From: Oerskovia sp042887685
GTDB lineage: Bacteria; Actinomycetota; Actinomycetes; Actinomycetales; Cellulomonadaceae
Reading direction: 5' to 3'
Assembly (NCBI RefSeq): GCF_042887685.1
Contig: NZ_JBHVOS010000020.1
Span: forward strand, 25,178 to 89,177
Length of the DNA: 64,000 nt
Within the stretch, counting starts at the first letter, position 1; each line of letters opens with the position of its first letter. Made by a program: the position numbers and the translations under genes. Positions 17,213 through 27,690 of this stretch are shown in pieces. A model generated the notes under the pieces. The model searched no databases. It saw only the letters and a list, made by a program, of their open reading frames with translations, and had not been told where the DNA came from.

Positions 17213-18355
17213 ATGCGAACCATGGGAGTCGAGGAGGAGTTCCTCCTCGTCGGTCCCGACGGCATCCCCACCGCCGTCGCGACCGAGGTCATCGAGTCGT
17301 CCGGCACCACCGAGGTCACCGAGGGAGGGCTCGGTGCGTCGGGCGGCTCACGCCCGGACCGGCCCGACGACGCGCCCGGCGGCGACCTCGAGCTCGAGCT
17401 CATGGAGGAGCAGCTCGAGACCGGCACGCACCCCTGCGCGGACCTGTCCGACCTCGCCCAGGAGATCCGCGACGGGCGCATCCGGGCCAACAAGGCCGCC
17501 GAGCAGCGCGACGCGCGCATCGTGGCGCTCGGCACGTCGCCCGTGCCCGTCTCCCCCACGACCGTGGGGAAGCTGCGCTACCTCGAGGCGCGCGCCGCGT
17601 TCGGCCTCACGGCGCGTGAGCAGCTCACGGGCGGCTGCCACGTGCACGTCTCGGTCTCCTCGGACACCGAGGGCGTCGCGGTCCTCGACCGCATCGGCCC
17701 CTGGCTCGCCCCGCTCCTCGCACTGAGCGCCAACTCGCCGTACTGGCAGGGCGAGGACAGCGGGTACGCGAGCTTCCGGTCCCAGGTGTGGTCGCGGTGG
17801 CCGACGGCGGGTCCCGCCCCGTCGTTCGGCACGCCCGAGGCGTACCGCGCCACGGTCGACGCCCTGGTCGCCACGGGCACGATCCTGGACACCGCGATGA
17901 TCTACTTCGACGCCCGGCTGTCCGCGTCCTACCCGACCGTCGAGATCCGCGTCGCGGACGTGTGCCTCGACGCCGACACCGCGACCCTCCTCGCGGCCCT
18001 GGCCCGCGGGCTCGTCGAGACCGCGGCGCGCGAGGCCGACGCCGGCACCTCCGCGCCCATGCTCCACCCCGAGCTCCTGCGCACCGCCTCCTGGCGGGCC
18101 GGTCGATCCGGGATCTCGGGCGACCTCGTCTCACCGCTCACCTGGAGGCCCGCGACCGCGCACGACGTCGTGGGCCAGCTCGTGACGCACGTGCGCGAGG
18201 CGCTCGTCGACGCGGGCGACCTCGACGCCGTGACCGACCTGCTCGGGAGGCTGTGGTCGACCGGCGGCGGCGCCGGACGTCAGCGGACGTGGTACGCGGG
18301 CTCGGGCGACCTGCGCGCCGTGGTCGAGCGCGCCGCGCAGGCGACGCTGGCCTGA
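17213..18355 (+). CDS. YbdK-family carboxylate-amine ligase (glutamate-cysteine ligase GCS2 type)
   Basis: The 380-residue protein starts with the family hallmark MRTMGVEEEFLLV and contains GGCHVHVSV, LSANSPYWQGEDSGYASFRSQVW and EIRVADVCLDADTATLLAAL, all typical of YbdK/GCS2 ligases. These couple ATP hydrolysis to joining a carboxylate, often glutamate, to an amine such as cysteine, with weak activity in tested members. Actinobacteria make mycothiol rather than glutathione, so the physiological substrate is uncertain. ATG 17213 is favoured over the long upstream extension; it lies 6 nt after GAGACT, consistent with a leaderless start. A 19-bp hairpin follows the stop. Confidence 0.85.
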   Translation: MRTMGVEEEFLLVGPDGIPTAVATEVIESSGTTEVTEGGLGASGGSRPDRPDDAPGGDLELELMEEQLETGTHPCADLSDLAQEIRDGRIRANKAAEQRDARIVALGTSPVPVSPTTVGKLRYLEARAAFGLTAREQLTGGCHVHVSVSSDTEGVAVLDRIGPWLAPLLALSANSPYWQGEDSGYASFRSQVWSRWPTAGPAPSFGTPEAYRATVDALVATGTILDTAMIYFDARLSASYPTVEIRVADVCLDADTATLLAALARGLVETAAREADAGTSAPMLHPELLRTASWRAGRSGISGDLVSPLTWRPATAHDVVGQLVTHVREALVDAGDLDAVTDLLGRLWSTGGGAGRQRTWYAGSGDLRAVVERAAQATLA

Positions 18356-18368
18356 GGCCCCTGCCCAC

Positions 18369-18408
18369 GCACGAGGGGCGCGGACCGTGCGGTCCGCGCC
18401 CCTCGTGC
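18369..18408. terminator. Bidirectional terminator between the YbdK gene and dxs
   Basis: A perfect 19-bp stem (18369-18387 with 18390-18408) has only TG in the loop, so the real loop is larger. It lies between two convergent genes, 14 nt from one stop and 21 nt from the other. Confidence 0.8.
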
Positions 18409-18428
18409 CTCCCCCGACCTCGCGGGGG

Positions 18429-20336
18429 TCAGAGCAGCGCGAGCGCCGTGAGCGCGTCGCGCGTGACGTCCTGCGCCGTGAGGCGGTGCGTGGCCTTGAC
18501 CTGGTCGATCGACATGTGGTCGAGGAAGACCGTCGGCAGCCCCAGGGGGACGACCGGCACCGTGACCCCGGCCTCGACCGCACGCTGCCCCAGGAGCGAG
18601 CCCACGCCGCCGTCGGCCAGGCCGTCCTCGATCGTGACCACCAGATCGTGCTCGCCCGTGAGCTTCACGAGCGCCGAGGGCATGGGCAGGACCCAGGTGG
18701 GCGACACGACCGTGACGTCGACCCCGTGCGCCGCGAGCGCCTCACCGGCCGCCATCGCGGTGCCGGTCATGGACCCGACACCCACGAGGAGCACCTTCCG
18801 GGTCGTGGCGCCCGACCCGGCGGACTTCTTGGCCGGCACGGCGTCGTGGCGCGCGACGACGTCGACGCCGTCGAGGGTCTCGATCGCGGGGATCGGCTCG
18901 ACGACCGCCCCCTTGGGGTAGCGCACGACCGACGGCGCGTCGTCGATGTCGACCGCGTGGCGCAGGGCGTCGCGCAGCGTCGGCTCGTCGCGCGGCGCGG
19001 CCAGGTGCAGGCCCGGCACGATGCGCAGCATGGCCATGTCCCACATGCCGTTGTGGCTCGCGCCGTCCTCGCCCGTGATGCCGGCACGGTCCAGGACGAA
19101 CGTGACGCCCGCCTTGTGCAGCGCCACGTCCATGAGGACCTGGTCGAACGCACGGTTGAGGAAGGTCGCGTAGACCGCGACGACCGGGTGCAGTCCCGCG
19201 AAGGCCATGCCCGCGGCCGAGGTCGCGGCGTGCTGCTCGGCGATGCCGACGTCGAACGTGCGCTCGGGGAACGCCTCGGCGAACGGCGCGAGGCCCACGG
19301 GGTGCAACATGGCCGCGGTGATCGCGACGACGTCGGGGCGGCGGCGCCCGATCCTGACGATCTCGTCGGCGAAGACCGAGGTCCACCCGAAGCGCGAGGG
19401 CGCGACGGGCAGCCCGGTCTCGGGGTGGATCTGGCCCACCGCGTGGAAGCGGTCGGCGACGTCCTGCTCGGCCGGGGTGTACCCGCGGCCCTTCTCGGTG
19501 ATGACGTGCACGATCACGGGCGCGCCGTACGAGCGGGCCCGGACGAACGCGTGCTCGAGCGCCTCGATGTCGTGGCCGTCGACCGGGCCGATGTACTTGA
19601 TGCCCAGGTCCTCGAACATGCCCTGGGGTGCGACGACGTCCTTGAGGCCCTTCTTGAGCCCGTGGAGCCACTCGTACGCGAAGCGACCGGGCGCTCCCGA
19701 GCGCGAGAGCGTGCGCTTGCCCCAGTCGAGGAAGTTCTCGTACCCGCGCGTGGTGCGCAGGGTCGACAGGTGGTGCGCCATGCCGCCGATGGTCGGCGAG
19801 TAGGAGCGGCCGTTGTCGTTGACGACGATGACCAGGCGGCGGTCCTGGCTCTCGGCGATGTTGTTGAGCGCCTCCCAGGCCATGCCGCCCGTGAGCGCGC
19901 CGTCGCCGATGACCGAGACGACGTGCCGGTCGCGCAGGCCGCGGACCACGTTGGCCTTGGCGATCCCGTCGCCCCAGCTCAGCGCGGTCGACGCGTGCGA
20001 GTTCTCGACGATGTCGTGAGGAGACTCGGCGCGGCTCGGGTACCCCGACATGCCGTCGCGCTTGCGCAGCGCGGAGAAGTCCTGGCGGCCCGTGAGCAGC
20101 TTGTGCACGTACGACTGGTGGCCCGTGTCGAACACGAACGAGTCCTTGGGCGAGTCGAAGACCCGGTGCATCGCGAGCGTCAGCTCGACGACGCCGAGGT
20201 TCGGCCCGAGGTGCCCGCCCGTGCGGGAGACGGCGGACACGAGGAACTCGCGGATCTCCGCGGCGAGGGTCTCCACCTGCTGGGGGGTCAGTCGCCGAAG
20301 GTCCTCCGGGGACGTGATGCTGCTCAACAGGGTCAT
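18429..20336 (-). CDS. dxs: 1-deoxy-D-xylulose-5-phosphate synthase
   Basis: This 635-residue thiamine-diphosphate enzyme condenses pyruvate and glyceraldehyde-3-phosphate, the first step of the MEP isoprenoid pathway. Visible motifs are GGHLGPNLGVVELTLAMH, FDTGHQSYVHKLLTGR, the ThDP/Mg site GDGALTGGMAWEALNN, IVVNDNGRSYSPTIGG, and the transketolase-like half with DRAGITGEDGASHNG and YPKGA. Length matches the family (about 620-640). ATG 20336 has GGAG 5 nt upstream. It is transcribed alone and ends against a strong hairpin. Confidence 0.96.
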   Translation of the reverse strand: MTLLSSITSPEDLRRLTPQQVETLAAEIREFLVSAVSRTGGHLGPNLGVVELTLAMHRVFDSPKDSFVFDTGHQSYVHKLLTGRQDFSALRKRDGMSGYPSRAESPHDIVENSHASTALSWGDGIAKANVVRGLRDRHVVSVIGDGALTGGMAWEALNNIAESQDRRLVIVVNDNGRSYSPTIGGMAHHLSTLRTTRGYENFLDWGKRTLSRSGAPGRFAYEWLHGLKKGLKDVVAPQGMFEDLGIKYIGPVDGHDIEALEHAFVRARSYGAPVIVHVITEKGRGYTPAEQDVADRFHAVGQIHPETGLPVAPSRFGWTSVFADEIVRIGRRRPDVVAITAAMLHPVGLAPFAEAFPERTFDVGIAEQHAATSAAGMAFAGLHPVVAVYATFLNRAFDQVLMDVALHKAGVTFVLDRAGITGEDGASHNGMWDMAMLRIVPGLHLAAPRDEPTLRDALRHAVDIDDAPSVVRYPKGAVVEPIPAIETLDGVDVVARHDAVPAKKSAGSGATTRKVLLVGVGSMTGTAMAAGEALAAHGVDVTVVSPTWVLPMPSALVKLTGEHDLVVTIEDGLADGGVGSLLGQRAVEAGVTVPVVPLGLPTVFLDHMSIDQVKATHRLTAQDVTRDALTALALL

Positions 20337-20476
20337 AACCGCTCCGTTCCGCCTGCCATTCGACTAGCCCGACAACTCTAGGCCGTCAGGCGGGGTGCTC
20401 GCGCCCGGAAAGGGCTGGTCACGACCTCTGCACGTGCTGGGCACCCGATCCGCCCGCCCCCTCGCGAATCCCTCCG

Positions 20477-20482
20477 TAGACT
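20477..20482 (+). promoter_or_regulatory. TAGACT -10 box fixing the guaB1 start
   Basis: TAGACT is followed by 6 nt and GTG 20489. With no Shine-Dalgarno nearby, this spacing indicates leaderless transcription and favours GTG 20489 over the adjacent GTG at 20486. Confidence 0.5.
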
Positions 20483-20488
20483 GCTGTG

Positions 20489-21937
20489 GTGCGCTTCCTG
20501 CCGGGCCAGCGGCCCACCACCGACCTGACCTACGGCGACGTGTTCCTCGTCCCGTCCCGCTCCGAGATCACGTCGCGCTTCGACGTCGACCTGTCGTCCG
20601 ACGACGGCACGGGCACCACGATCCCGCTCGTCGTGGCGAACATGACGGCGGTCGCGGGTCGGCGCATGGCCGAGACGGTCGCGCGGCGCGGCGGGATCGT
20701 CGTGATCCCGCAGGACGTGCCGACCGACGTGGTCGCGGACGTGATCGCCGACGTCAAGAGCAAGGACCCGGTCATCGAGACCCCGGTCGTGGTCTCCCCC
20801 ACGGACACGGTGCACACCGCCCTGACGCTCATCGGCAAGCGGTCGCACGGTGCGGCGGTGGTCCTCGAGGGCGACCGCCCCGTCGGCGTCGTCACCGAGG
20901 CCGACTGCCTCGGCGTGGACCGCTTCACGCAGGTCCGCCAGGTCATGTCCGCCCAGCCGCAGGTCGTCGAGGCGTCCGTGGTCACGGGCGCCGGCGGCCT
21001 CGAGGCCGCGTTCGACGAGCTCCACCGCTCGCGCCGCAAGGTCGCACCGGTCGTGCGCGACGGGCGGCTCGTGGGCGTCCTGACGCGTCGCGGCGCGCTG
21101 CGGTCGAGCGTCTACTCCCCCGCCCTGGACGACGCGGGCCGGCTGCGGATCGCCGCGGCCGTCGGCATCAACGGCGACGTCAAGGCCAAGGCCGCCGAGC
21201 TCCTCGCCGCAGGCGCCGACGTCCTCGTGGTCGACACGGCCCACGGCCACCAGGTCAAGATGCTCCAGGCCCTCGAGGCCGTGCGCTCGCTCGACCCGCA
21301 GGTCCCGATCGTGGCGGGCAACGTCGTGACGGCCGAGGGCGTGCGCGACCTCGTGGCCGCGGGTGCGGACATCGTCAAGGTCGGGGTCGGCCCGGGCGCA
21401 ATGTGCACGACCCGCATGATGACGGCCGTTGGCCGCCCGCAGTTCTCCGCGGTCCTCGAGTGCGCCGAGGCCGCGCGCGAGCTGGGCAAGCACGTGTGGG
21501 CCGACGGCGGGGTGCGCCACCCGCGCGACGTCGCCCTGGCCCTCGCGGCGGGCGCGTCCCAGGTCATGATCGGGTCCTGGTTCGCGGGGACGCACGAGTC
21601 CCCGGGCGACCTGCACGACGACGGCACGGGCCGCCTCTACAAGGAGTCCTTCGGCATGGCCTCGGCTCGGGCCGTCGCAGCGCGCACCGCGGGCGGCTCG
21701 CCGTTCCAGCAGGCCCGCAAGGGGCTGTACGAGGAGGGCATCTCGTCCTCGCGCATGTACCTCGACCCGGCCCGCCCGGGCGTCGAGGACCTGATCGACG
21801 AGATCACCTCGGGGCTGCGGAGCTCGTGCACGTACGCGGGGGCGGACTCGCTCACGTCGTTCGCCGAGCGCGCCGTGGTCGGCATCCAGTCGGCTGCCGG
21901 GTACGAGGAGGGGCGCCCGCTGCCCGCGGGCTGGTGA
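20489..21937 (+). CDS. guaB1: GuaB1 family IMP dehydrogenase-related protein (GMP reductase-like, CBS domains)
   Basis: The 482-residue protein has an IMPDH/GMPR TIM barrel interrupted by a pair of CBS domains (about 95-210). The opening YGDVFLVPSRSEITSRFDVDL is the GuaB1 form. VGVGPGAMCTTRMM carries the catalytic cysteine loop, where IMP dehydrogenase would have a different flanking sequence, and ADGGVRHPRDVALALAAGA is the phosphate site. As I recall, the mycobacterial GuaB1 has been characterised as a CBS-containing GMP reductase, returning GMP to IMP with NADPH; the same is inferred here. The downstream Nudix gene overlaps its stop (GTGA), so purine-nucleotide salvage and Nudix activity may be co-expressed. 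Confidence 0.9.
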   Translation: MRFLPGQRPTTDLTYGDVFLVPSRSEITSRFDVDLSSDDGTGTTIPLVVANMTAVAGRRMAETVARRGGIVVIPQDVPTDVVADVIADVKSKDPVIETPVVVSPTDTVHTALTLIGKRSHGAAVVLEGDRPVGVVTEADCLGVDRFTQVRQVMSAQPQVVEASVVTGAGGLEAAFDELHRSRRKVAPVVRDGRLVGVLTRRGALRSSVYSPALDDAGRLRIAAAVGINGDVKAKAAELLAAGADVLVVDTAHGHQVKMLQALEAVRSLDPQVPIVAGNVVTAEGVRDLVAAGADIVKVGVGPGAMCTTRMMTAVGRPQFSAVLECAEAARELGKHVWADGGVRHPRDVALALAAGASQVMIGSWFAGTHESPGDLHDDGTGRLYKESFGMASARAVAARTAGGSPFQQARKGLYEEGISSSRMYLDPARPGVEDLIDEITSGLRSSCTYAGADSLTSFAERAVVGIQSAAGYEEGRPLPAGW

Positions 21938-22659
21938 CGGTGCCCCCGTCCGCGAGGTCGGCCCGCGCCGACCTCGCGGCCCTCGCCCGGGACGGCGCAC
22001 CGTGGCCGCGCCCGTGGCGCTACGCGATCGGCACGCTCGACGAGTCGCGCGTGCGGGCGGCCGCGGTCCTGGTCCTGTTCGGGGTGCTCGACGACGTCGC
22101 GGCGGCTCGTGACACGCCCGGACCGGGCGCGGCGCCGCTCCCGGTCGCGGCGGACCTCGACGTGCTGCTGCTCGCCCGGGCCTCGACGCTGAGCCACCAC
22201 CCGGGGCAGGTCTCGTTCCCCGGGGGGCGGCTCGACGACACGGACGCGGACCTGGTCGACGCCGCCCTGCGCGAGGCCGTCGAGGAGACCGGGCTCGACC
22301 GGGACGGGGTCGAGGTCCTGGGGACCTTGTCCCCGCTCCCCCTGCCCGTGAGCAACCATCTCGTGACACCTGTCCTGGGATGGTGGGCGCGGCCCACACC
22401 CGTCGCGGTGGTCGACTCGGCCGAGTCGGCGCACGTCTTCCGGGTCCCCGTGGCCGACCTGACGGATCCCGCGAACCGGCGCACCGCCGTCGTGCGCCGG
22501 GGGCGGGACACGCACAGGAGCCCGGCCTTCCTGGTGTCCGCGGACGGGCGCGAGCACCTCGTGTGGGGCTTCACGGGCGCGATCCTGGACGCGCTCCTGG
22601 ACCGGCTGGGCTGGGCCGAGCCGTGGGACCGGGGCCGCACCGTCGAGGTGCCGCTCTAG
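21934..22659 (+). CDS. Nudix hydrolase (CoA pyrophosphatase NudL/YeaB type)
   Basis: This protein of about 241 residues carries a complete Nudix box beginning GGRLDDTDADLVDAALREAV and ending EETGL (G-X5-E-X7-REUXEEXGU), preceded by LLLARASTLSHHPGQVSFPGG, the UPF0035 pattern of NudL-type CoA diphosphatases, which cut CoA derivatives to phosphopantetheine and 3',5'-ADP. GTG 21934 overlaps the guaB1 stop by 4 bp; a second GTG at 21940 is possible. The stop TAG overlaps the next start (TAGTG) by one base, so guaB1, this gene and the phosphotransferase are translationally linked. Confidence 0.85.
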   Translation: MTVPPSARSARADLAALARDGAPWPRPWRYAIGTLDESRVRAAAVLVLFGVLDDVAAARDTPGPGAAPLPVAADLDVLLLARASTLSHHPGQVSFPGGRLDDTDADLVDAALREAVEETGLDRDGVEVLGTLSPLPLPVSNHLVTPVLGWWARPTPVAVVDSAESAHVFRVPVADLTDPANRRTAVVRRGRDTHRSPAFLVSADGREHLVWGFTGAILDALLDRLGWAEPWDRGRTVEVPL

Positions 22660-23567
22660 TGGCGCTCCGGCCCCCTGCCGAGGTCGACGTCACGACCGAC
22701 CTCGTGCGGTCCCTGCTCGCCGCGCAGCACCCCGACCTGGCCGACCTGCCCCTGGAGGTCGTCGCGAACGGCTGGGACAACGTCGTGCTGCGCCTGGGCG
22801 AGGACCTGGCCGTGCGGGTCCCGCGCCGCGAGGCCGCCGCGGAGCTCGTGCGCCACGAGCAGGAGTGGCTGCCGGGCCTCGCGGCGCACCTTCCCGTCCC
22901 GGTGCCGACCCCGGTCCGCGTCGGGCTCCCCTCCGACGGTTCCGCGGGTCCGGCCTTCCCCTGGTCGTGGAGCGTCGTCCCGTGGTTCGACGGGTTGAGC
23001 GCCCTCGCGGTCGACCGCGCGCTGCGCCGCACGCTCGCGCGCGACCTCGCCGCCTTCCTCGCGGCCCTGCACGTCCCCGCCCCGCCCGAGGCGCCCGTCA
23101 ACCCGTTCCGCGGCGTCCCCCTGGCCGCGCGTGACGAGTCGGTCCGCGAGCGCCTCACGTCGGGCCAGGTGCCCGACGACGGCGCTCTCCTCGCGCTGTG
23201 GAGCCGACTCGTCGAGGTCCCCGCCTGGGACGGTCCGGCGCTGTGGCTGCACGGCGACCTGCACCCGGCGAACCTGGTGCTCGCGCCCGGCGGCCACCGG
23301 CTCGGCGCGGTGGTCGACTTCGGGGACATGACGAGCGGTGACCCCGCCACCGACCTCGCGACCGCCTGGATCACGTTCGACGCCGCGGGTCGTCGCACGT
23401 TCCGCGAGGCCGTGACGGCCCGCTGCGGCACCGACCACGCGACGTGGGAGCGGGCCCGCGCCTGGGCCCTGGTCCTGGGCACGGCGTTCGCAGCGCACTC
23501 CGACGACGACCCGGCGTTCGCGGACCTCGGCGCGCACACCCTCGCGCAGGTGCTCGGCGACGGCTGA
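22659..23567 (+). CDS. Aminoglycoside phosphotransferase (APH)-family kinase
   Basis: The 302-residue protein shows the APH fold: VANGWDNVVLRLGEDLAVRVPRR (nucleotide loop and lysine-equivalent region), the catalytic LWLHGDLHPANLVL (Brenner HGDLHxxN) and VVDFGDMTSGDPATDLA with the metal-binding Asp. Members phosphorylate antibiotics such as macrolides or small metabolites. The neighbours (guaB1, Nudix) are metabolic, which argues weakly for a housekeeping substrate. GTG 22659 overlaps the previous stop by one base. Resistance should not be assumed from the fold. Confidence 0.82.
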   Translation: MALRPPAEVDVTTDLVRSLLAAQHPDLADLPLEVVANGWDNVVLRLGEDLAVRVPRREAAAELVRHEQEWLPGLAAHLPVPVPTPVRVGLPSDGSAGPAFPWSWSVVPWFDGLSALAVDRALRRTLARDLAAFLAALHVPAPPEAPVNPFRGVPLAARDESVRERLTSGQVPDDGALLALWSRLVEVPAWDGPALWLHGDLHPANLVLAPGGHRLGAVVDFGDMTSGDPATDLATAWITFDAAGRRTFREAVTARCGTDHATWERARAWALVLGTAFAAHSDDDPAFADLGAHTLAQVLGDG

Positions 23568-23602
23568 GGAGGCCGGCCCGGGCGCTCGGCGCCCTGCCGC
23601 GA

Positions 23603-23608
23603 GATACT
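23603..23608 (+). promoter_or_regulatory. GATACT -10 box of the DUF1801 gene
   Basis: GATACT lies exactly 7 nt before ATG 23616 and no Shine-Dalgarno is present, the leaderless pattern seen at several other starts in this window. Confidence 0.45.
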
Positions 23609-23615
23609 GGCTCGC

Positions 23616-24056
23616 ATGGCCACGGACAACAAGACCCGCCCGCACGACGGCGACGTGGACGCGTTCCTCGCGACCGTGACCCACAGGGTCCGCCGCCGCG
23701 ACGCGGACACGCTCGTCGCGCTCATGCAGCGCGTCACGGGAGAGCCGCCCGTGATGTGGGGGCCGTCGATCATCGGGTTCGGCCAGTACCACTACGAGTA
23801 CGCGAGCGGACGCCAGGGCGACGCGGGGGCGGCCGGGTTCTCACCGCGCAAGGCCGCGTCCACGGTGTACCTGCCCGACGGCACGGCCGCGCACCAGGAG
23901 CTGCTGGATCGCCTCGGCCCGCACACCTCGAGCCTCGTGTGCGTGTACCTCAAGGACCTGTCGACGAACGACCTCGACGTCCTGGAGGAGATCGTGCGCC
24001 GCTCGTACGCGGCCGTGACCGCAGGAACGTTCACGCAGCGGGCACGCGAGTCCTAG
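23616..24056 (+). CDS. DUF1801 domain protein
   Basis: This 146-residue protein matches the DUF1801 (YdhG-like) pattern: DALVALMQRVTGEPPVMWGPSIIGFGQYHYEYASGRQGD, then FSPRKAASTVYLPDG and LGPHTSSLVCVYLKDLSTNDLDVLEEIVRRSY. The fold resembles frataxin/CyaY-like small proteins, but function is not established. ATG 23616 is chosen from the -10 spacing. It is 48 bp after the phosphotransferase gene and could also be read through from it. It converges on the next gene with a 4-bp overlap. Confidence 0.82.
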   Translation: MATDNKTRPHDGDVDAFLATVTHRVRRRDADTLVALMQRVTGEPPVMWGPSIIGFGQYHYEYASGRQGDAGAAGFSPRKAASTVYLPDGTAAHQELLDRLGPHTSSLVCVYLKDLSTNDLDVLEEIVRRSYAAVTAGTFTQRARES

Positions 24057-24490
24057 CCGGTCGGCCCCGAGGCACCGGGCACGTCGCCACGGCGCCGCGC
24101 GCGGGCCCCGAGCCTCCACGCGGCCACGGGGCAGGCCAGCGCCGCCACGAGGATCGCTGCCGTCGCCGCGAGCACCGGGAGCGTCGACCCGCCAGGAGCA
24201 GACAGCGCCGACGACACCTCGCTCGCCCCGATCGACGCAGCCGCCACCAGCAGGAGCGCCGACCCGACCGCTGCGGGCAGCGTCCGCCACGGCTGGGACC
24301 AGCGCACCGCACCGGAGACGGCCCCGCCGACCGCAGCCAGCAGGAACAGGAACGCGATGCCCGCGGTGCCCGTCAGTCCCAGGTGCACGTCCTGGTCGGC
24401 CGCCTGCGCCACGAGCCTCATCCCGACGCGGGCGAGCCCCGCCGTCACGACCGTGACCAGGACGACGGCGACGACGATCCTTCCCACCAT
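24053..24490 (-). CDS. Four-span membrane protein of unknown function
   Basis: The 145-residue protein has four hydrophobic segments: MVGRIVVAVVLVTVVTAGLA, then an Ala/Gly-rich FLFLLAAVGGAVSGAV, AAVGSALLLVAAAS and LPVLAATAAILVAALACPVAAW, with a basic C-terminus (RARRRGD). No family is recognised. ATG 24490 was selected because GAGGAGG lies 5 nt upstream; the longer ORF to 24598 runs into the neighbouring terminator hairpin. It ends convergently with a 4-bp overlap on the DUF1801 gene. Confidence 0.6.
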   Translation of the reverse strand: MVGRIVVAVVLVTVVTAGLARVGMRLVAQAADQDVHLGLTGTAGIAFLFLLAAVGGAVSGAVRWSQPWRTLPAAVGSALLLVAAASIGASEVSSALSAPGGSTLPVLAATAAILVAALACPVAAWRLGARARRRGDVPGASGPTG

Positions 24491-24580
24491 CTCGACCTCC
24501 TCGCGACACCGGCCCTCGGCAGGAGCTCTCGACGGCGTCGCCCTCCTCTCACGAGGGCCGAGCACGCACGCGTGATGCAC

Positions 24581-24624
24581 GACGACGGGGCGCCCCACCT
24601 CGGAAGGTGGGACGCCCCGTCGTC
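24581..24624 (-). terminator. Terminator after acnA
   Basis: A 20-bp stem with one C/A mismatch pairs 24581-24600 with 24605-24624 around the tetraloop CGGA. It lies 87 nt downstream of the acnA stop on the minus strand and directly before the next minus-strand gene. Confidence 0.75.
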
Positions 24625-24710
24625 ATGCGTCCTGCGCGGGGTGCGCGGCGCCGTCGGGCAGCCGGGAAGAATCCCGGGCCCGGCGACGCCGCCCCCGCGA
24701 CGGAGCCTCG

Positions 24711-27479
<2,769 letters not shown>

Positions 27480-27659
27480 GGTTGCTCCTTCTACCTGGCG
27501 AGGGTGATGACGACCGCCGCGGCCGGGGCACCGCGCGGGCTCTGCGGCCCGCGCCGTGCGCCCGGCACGGCAGGTCGTCGGATGACGATCAAGATGGTTC
27601 TGGGGGCTTTGCCCAGCGTACGCCGGGCCGGGCGACGCACCGAAATGTCGCCGACACAC

Positions 27660-27690
27660 AGCATACCGCATTTATCTTGACGTCAAGATA
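27660..27690 (-). promoter_or_regulatory. acnA promoter with 18-bp palindromic operator
   Basis: TATCTTGACGTCAAGATA (27673-27690) is a perfect palindrome. Read on the minus strand it contains TTGACG (27686-27681), a near-consensus -35, followed after 15 nt by TATGCT (27665-27660), a plausible -10. A protein on the palindrome would cover the -35. The MarR-family regulator TamR controls aconitase in Streptomyces through palindromes, which makes a MarR protein a candidate here; its exact consensus is from memory. The palindrome also overlaps the stop codon of the ATPase gene. Confidence 0.6.

Noticed and set aside
22659..23567. Calling the APH-family protein an antibiotic-resistance gene
   Set aside because: Only the general kinase fold is visible, and it is translationally coupled to metabolic genes.
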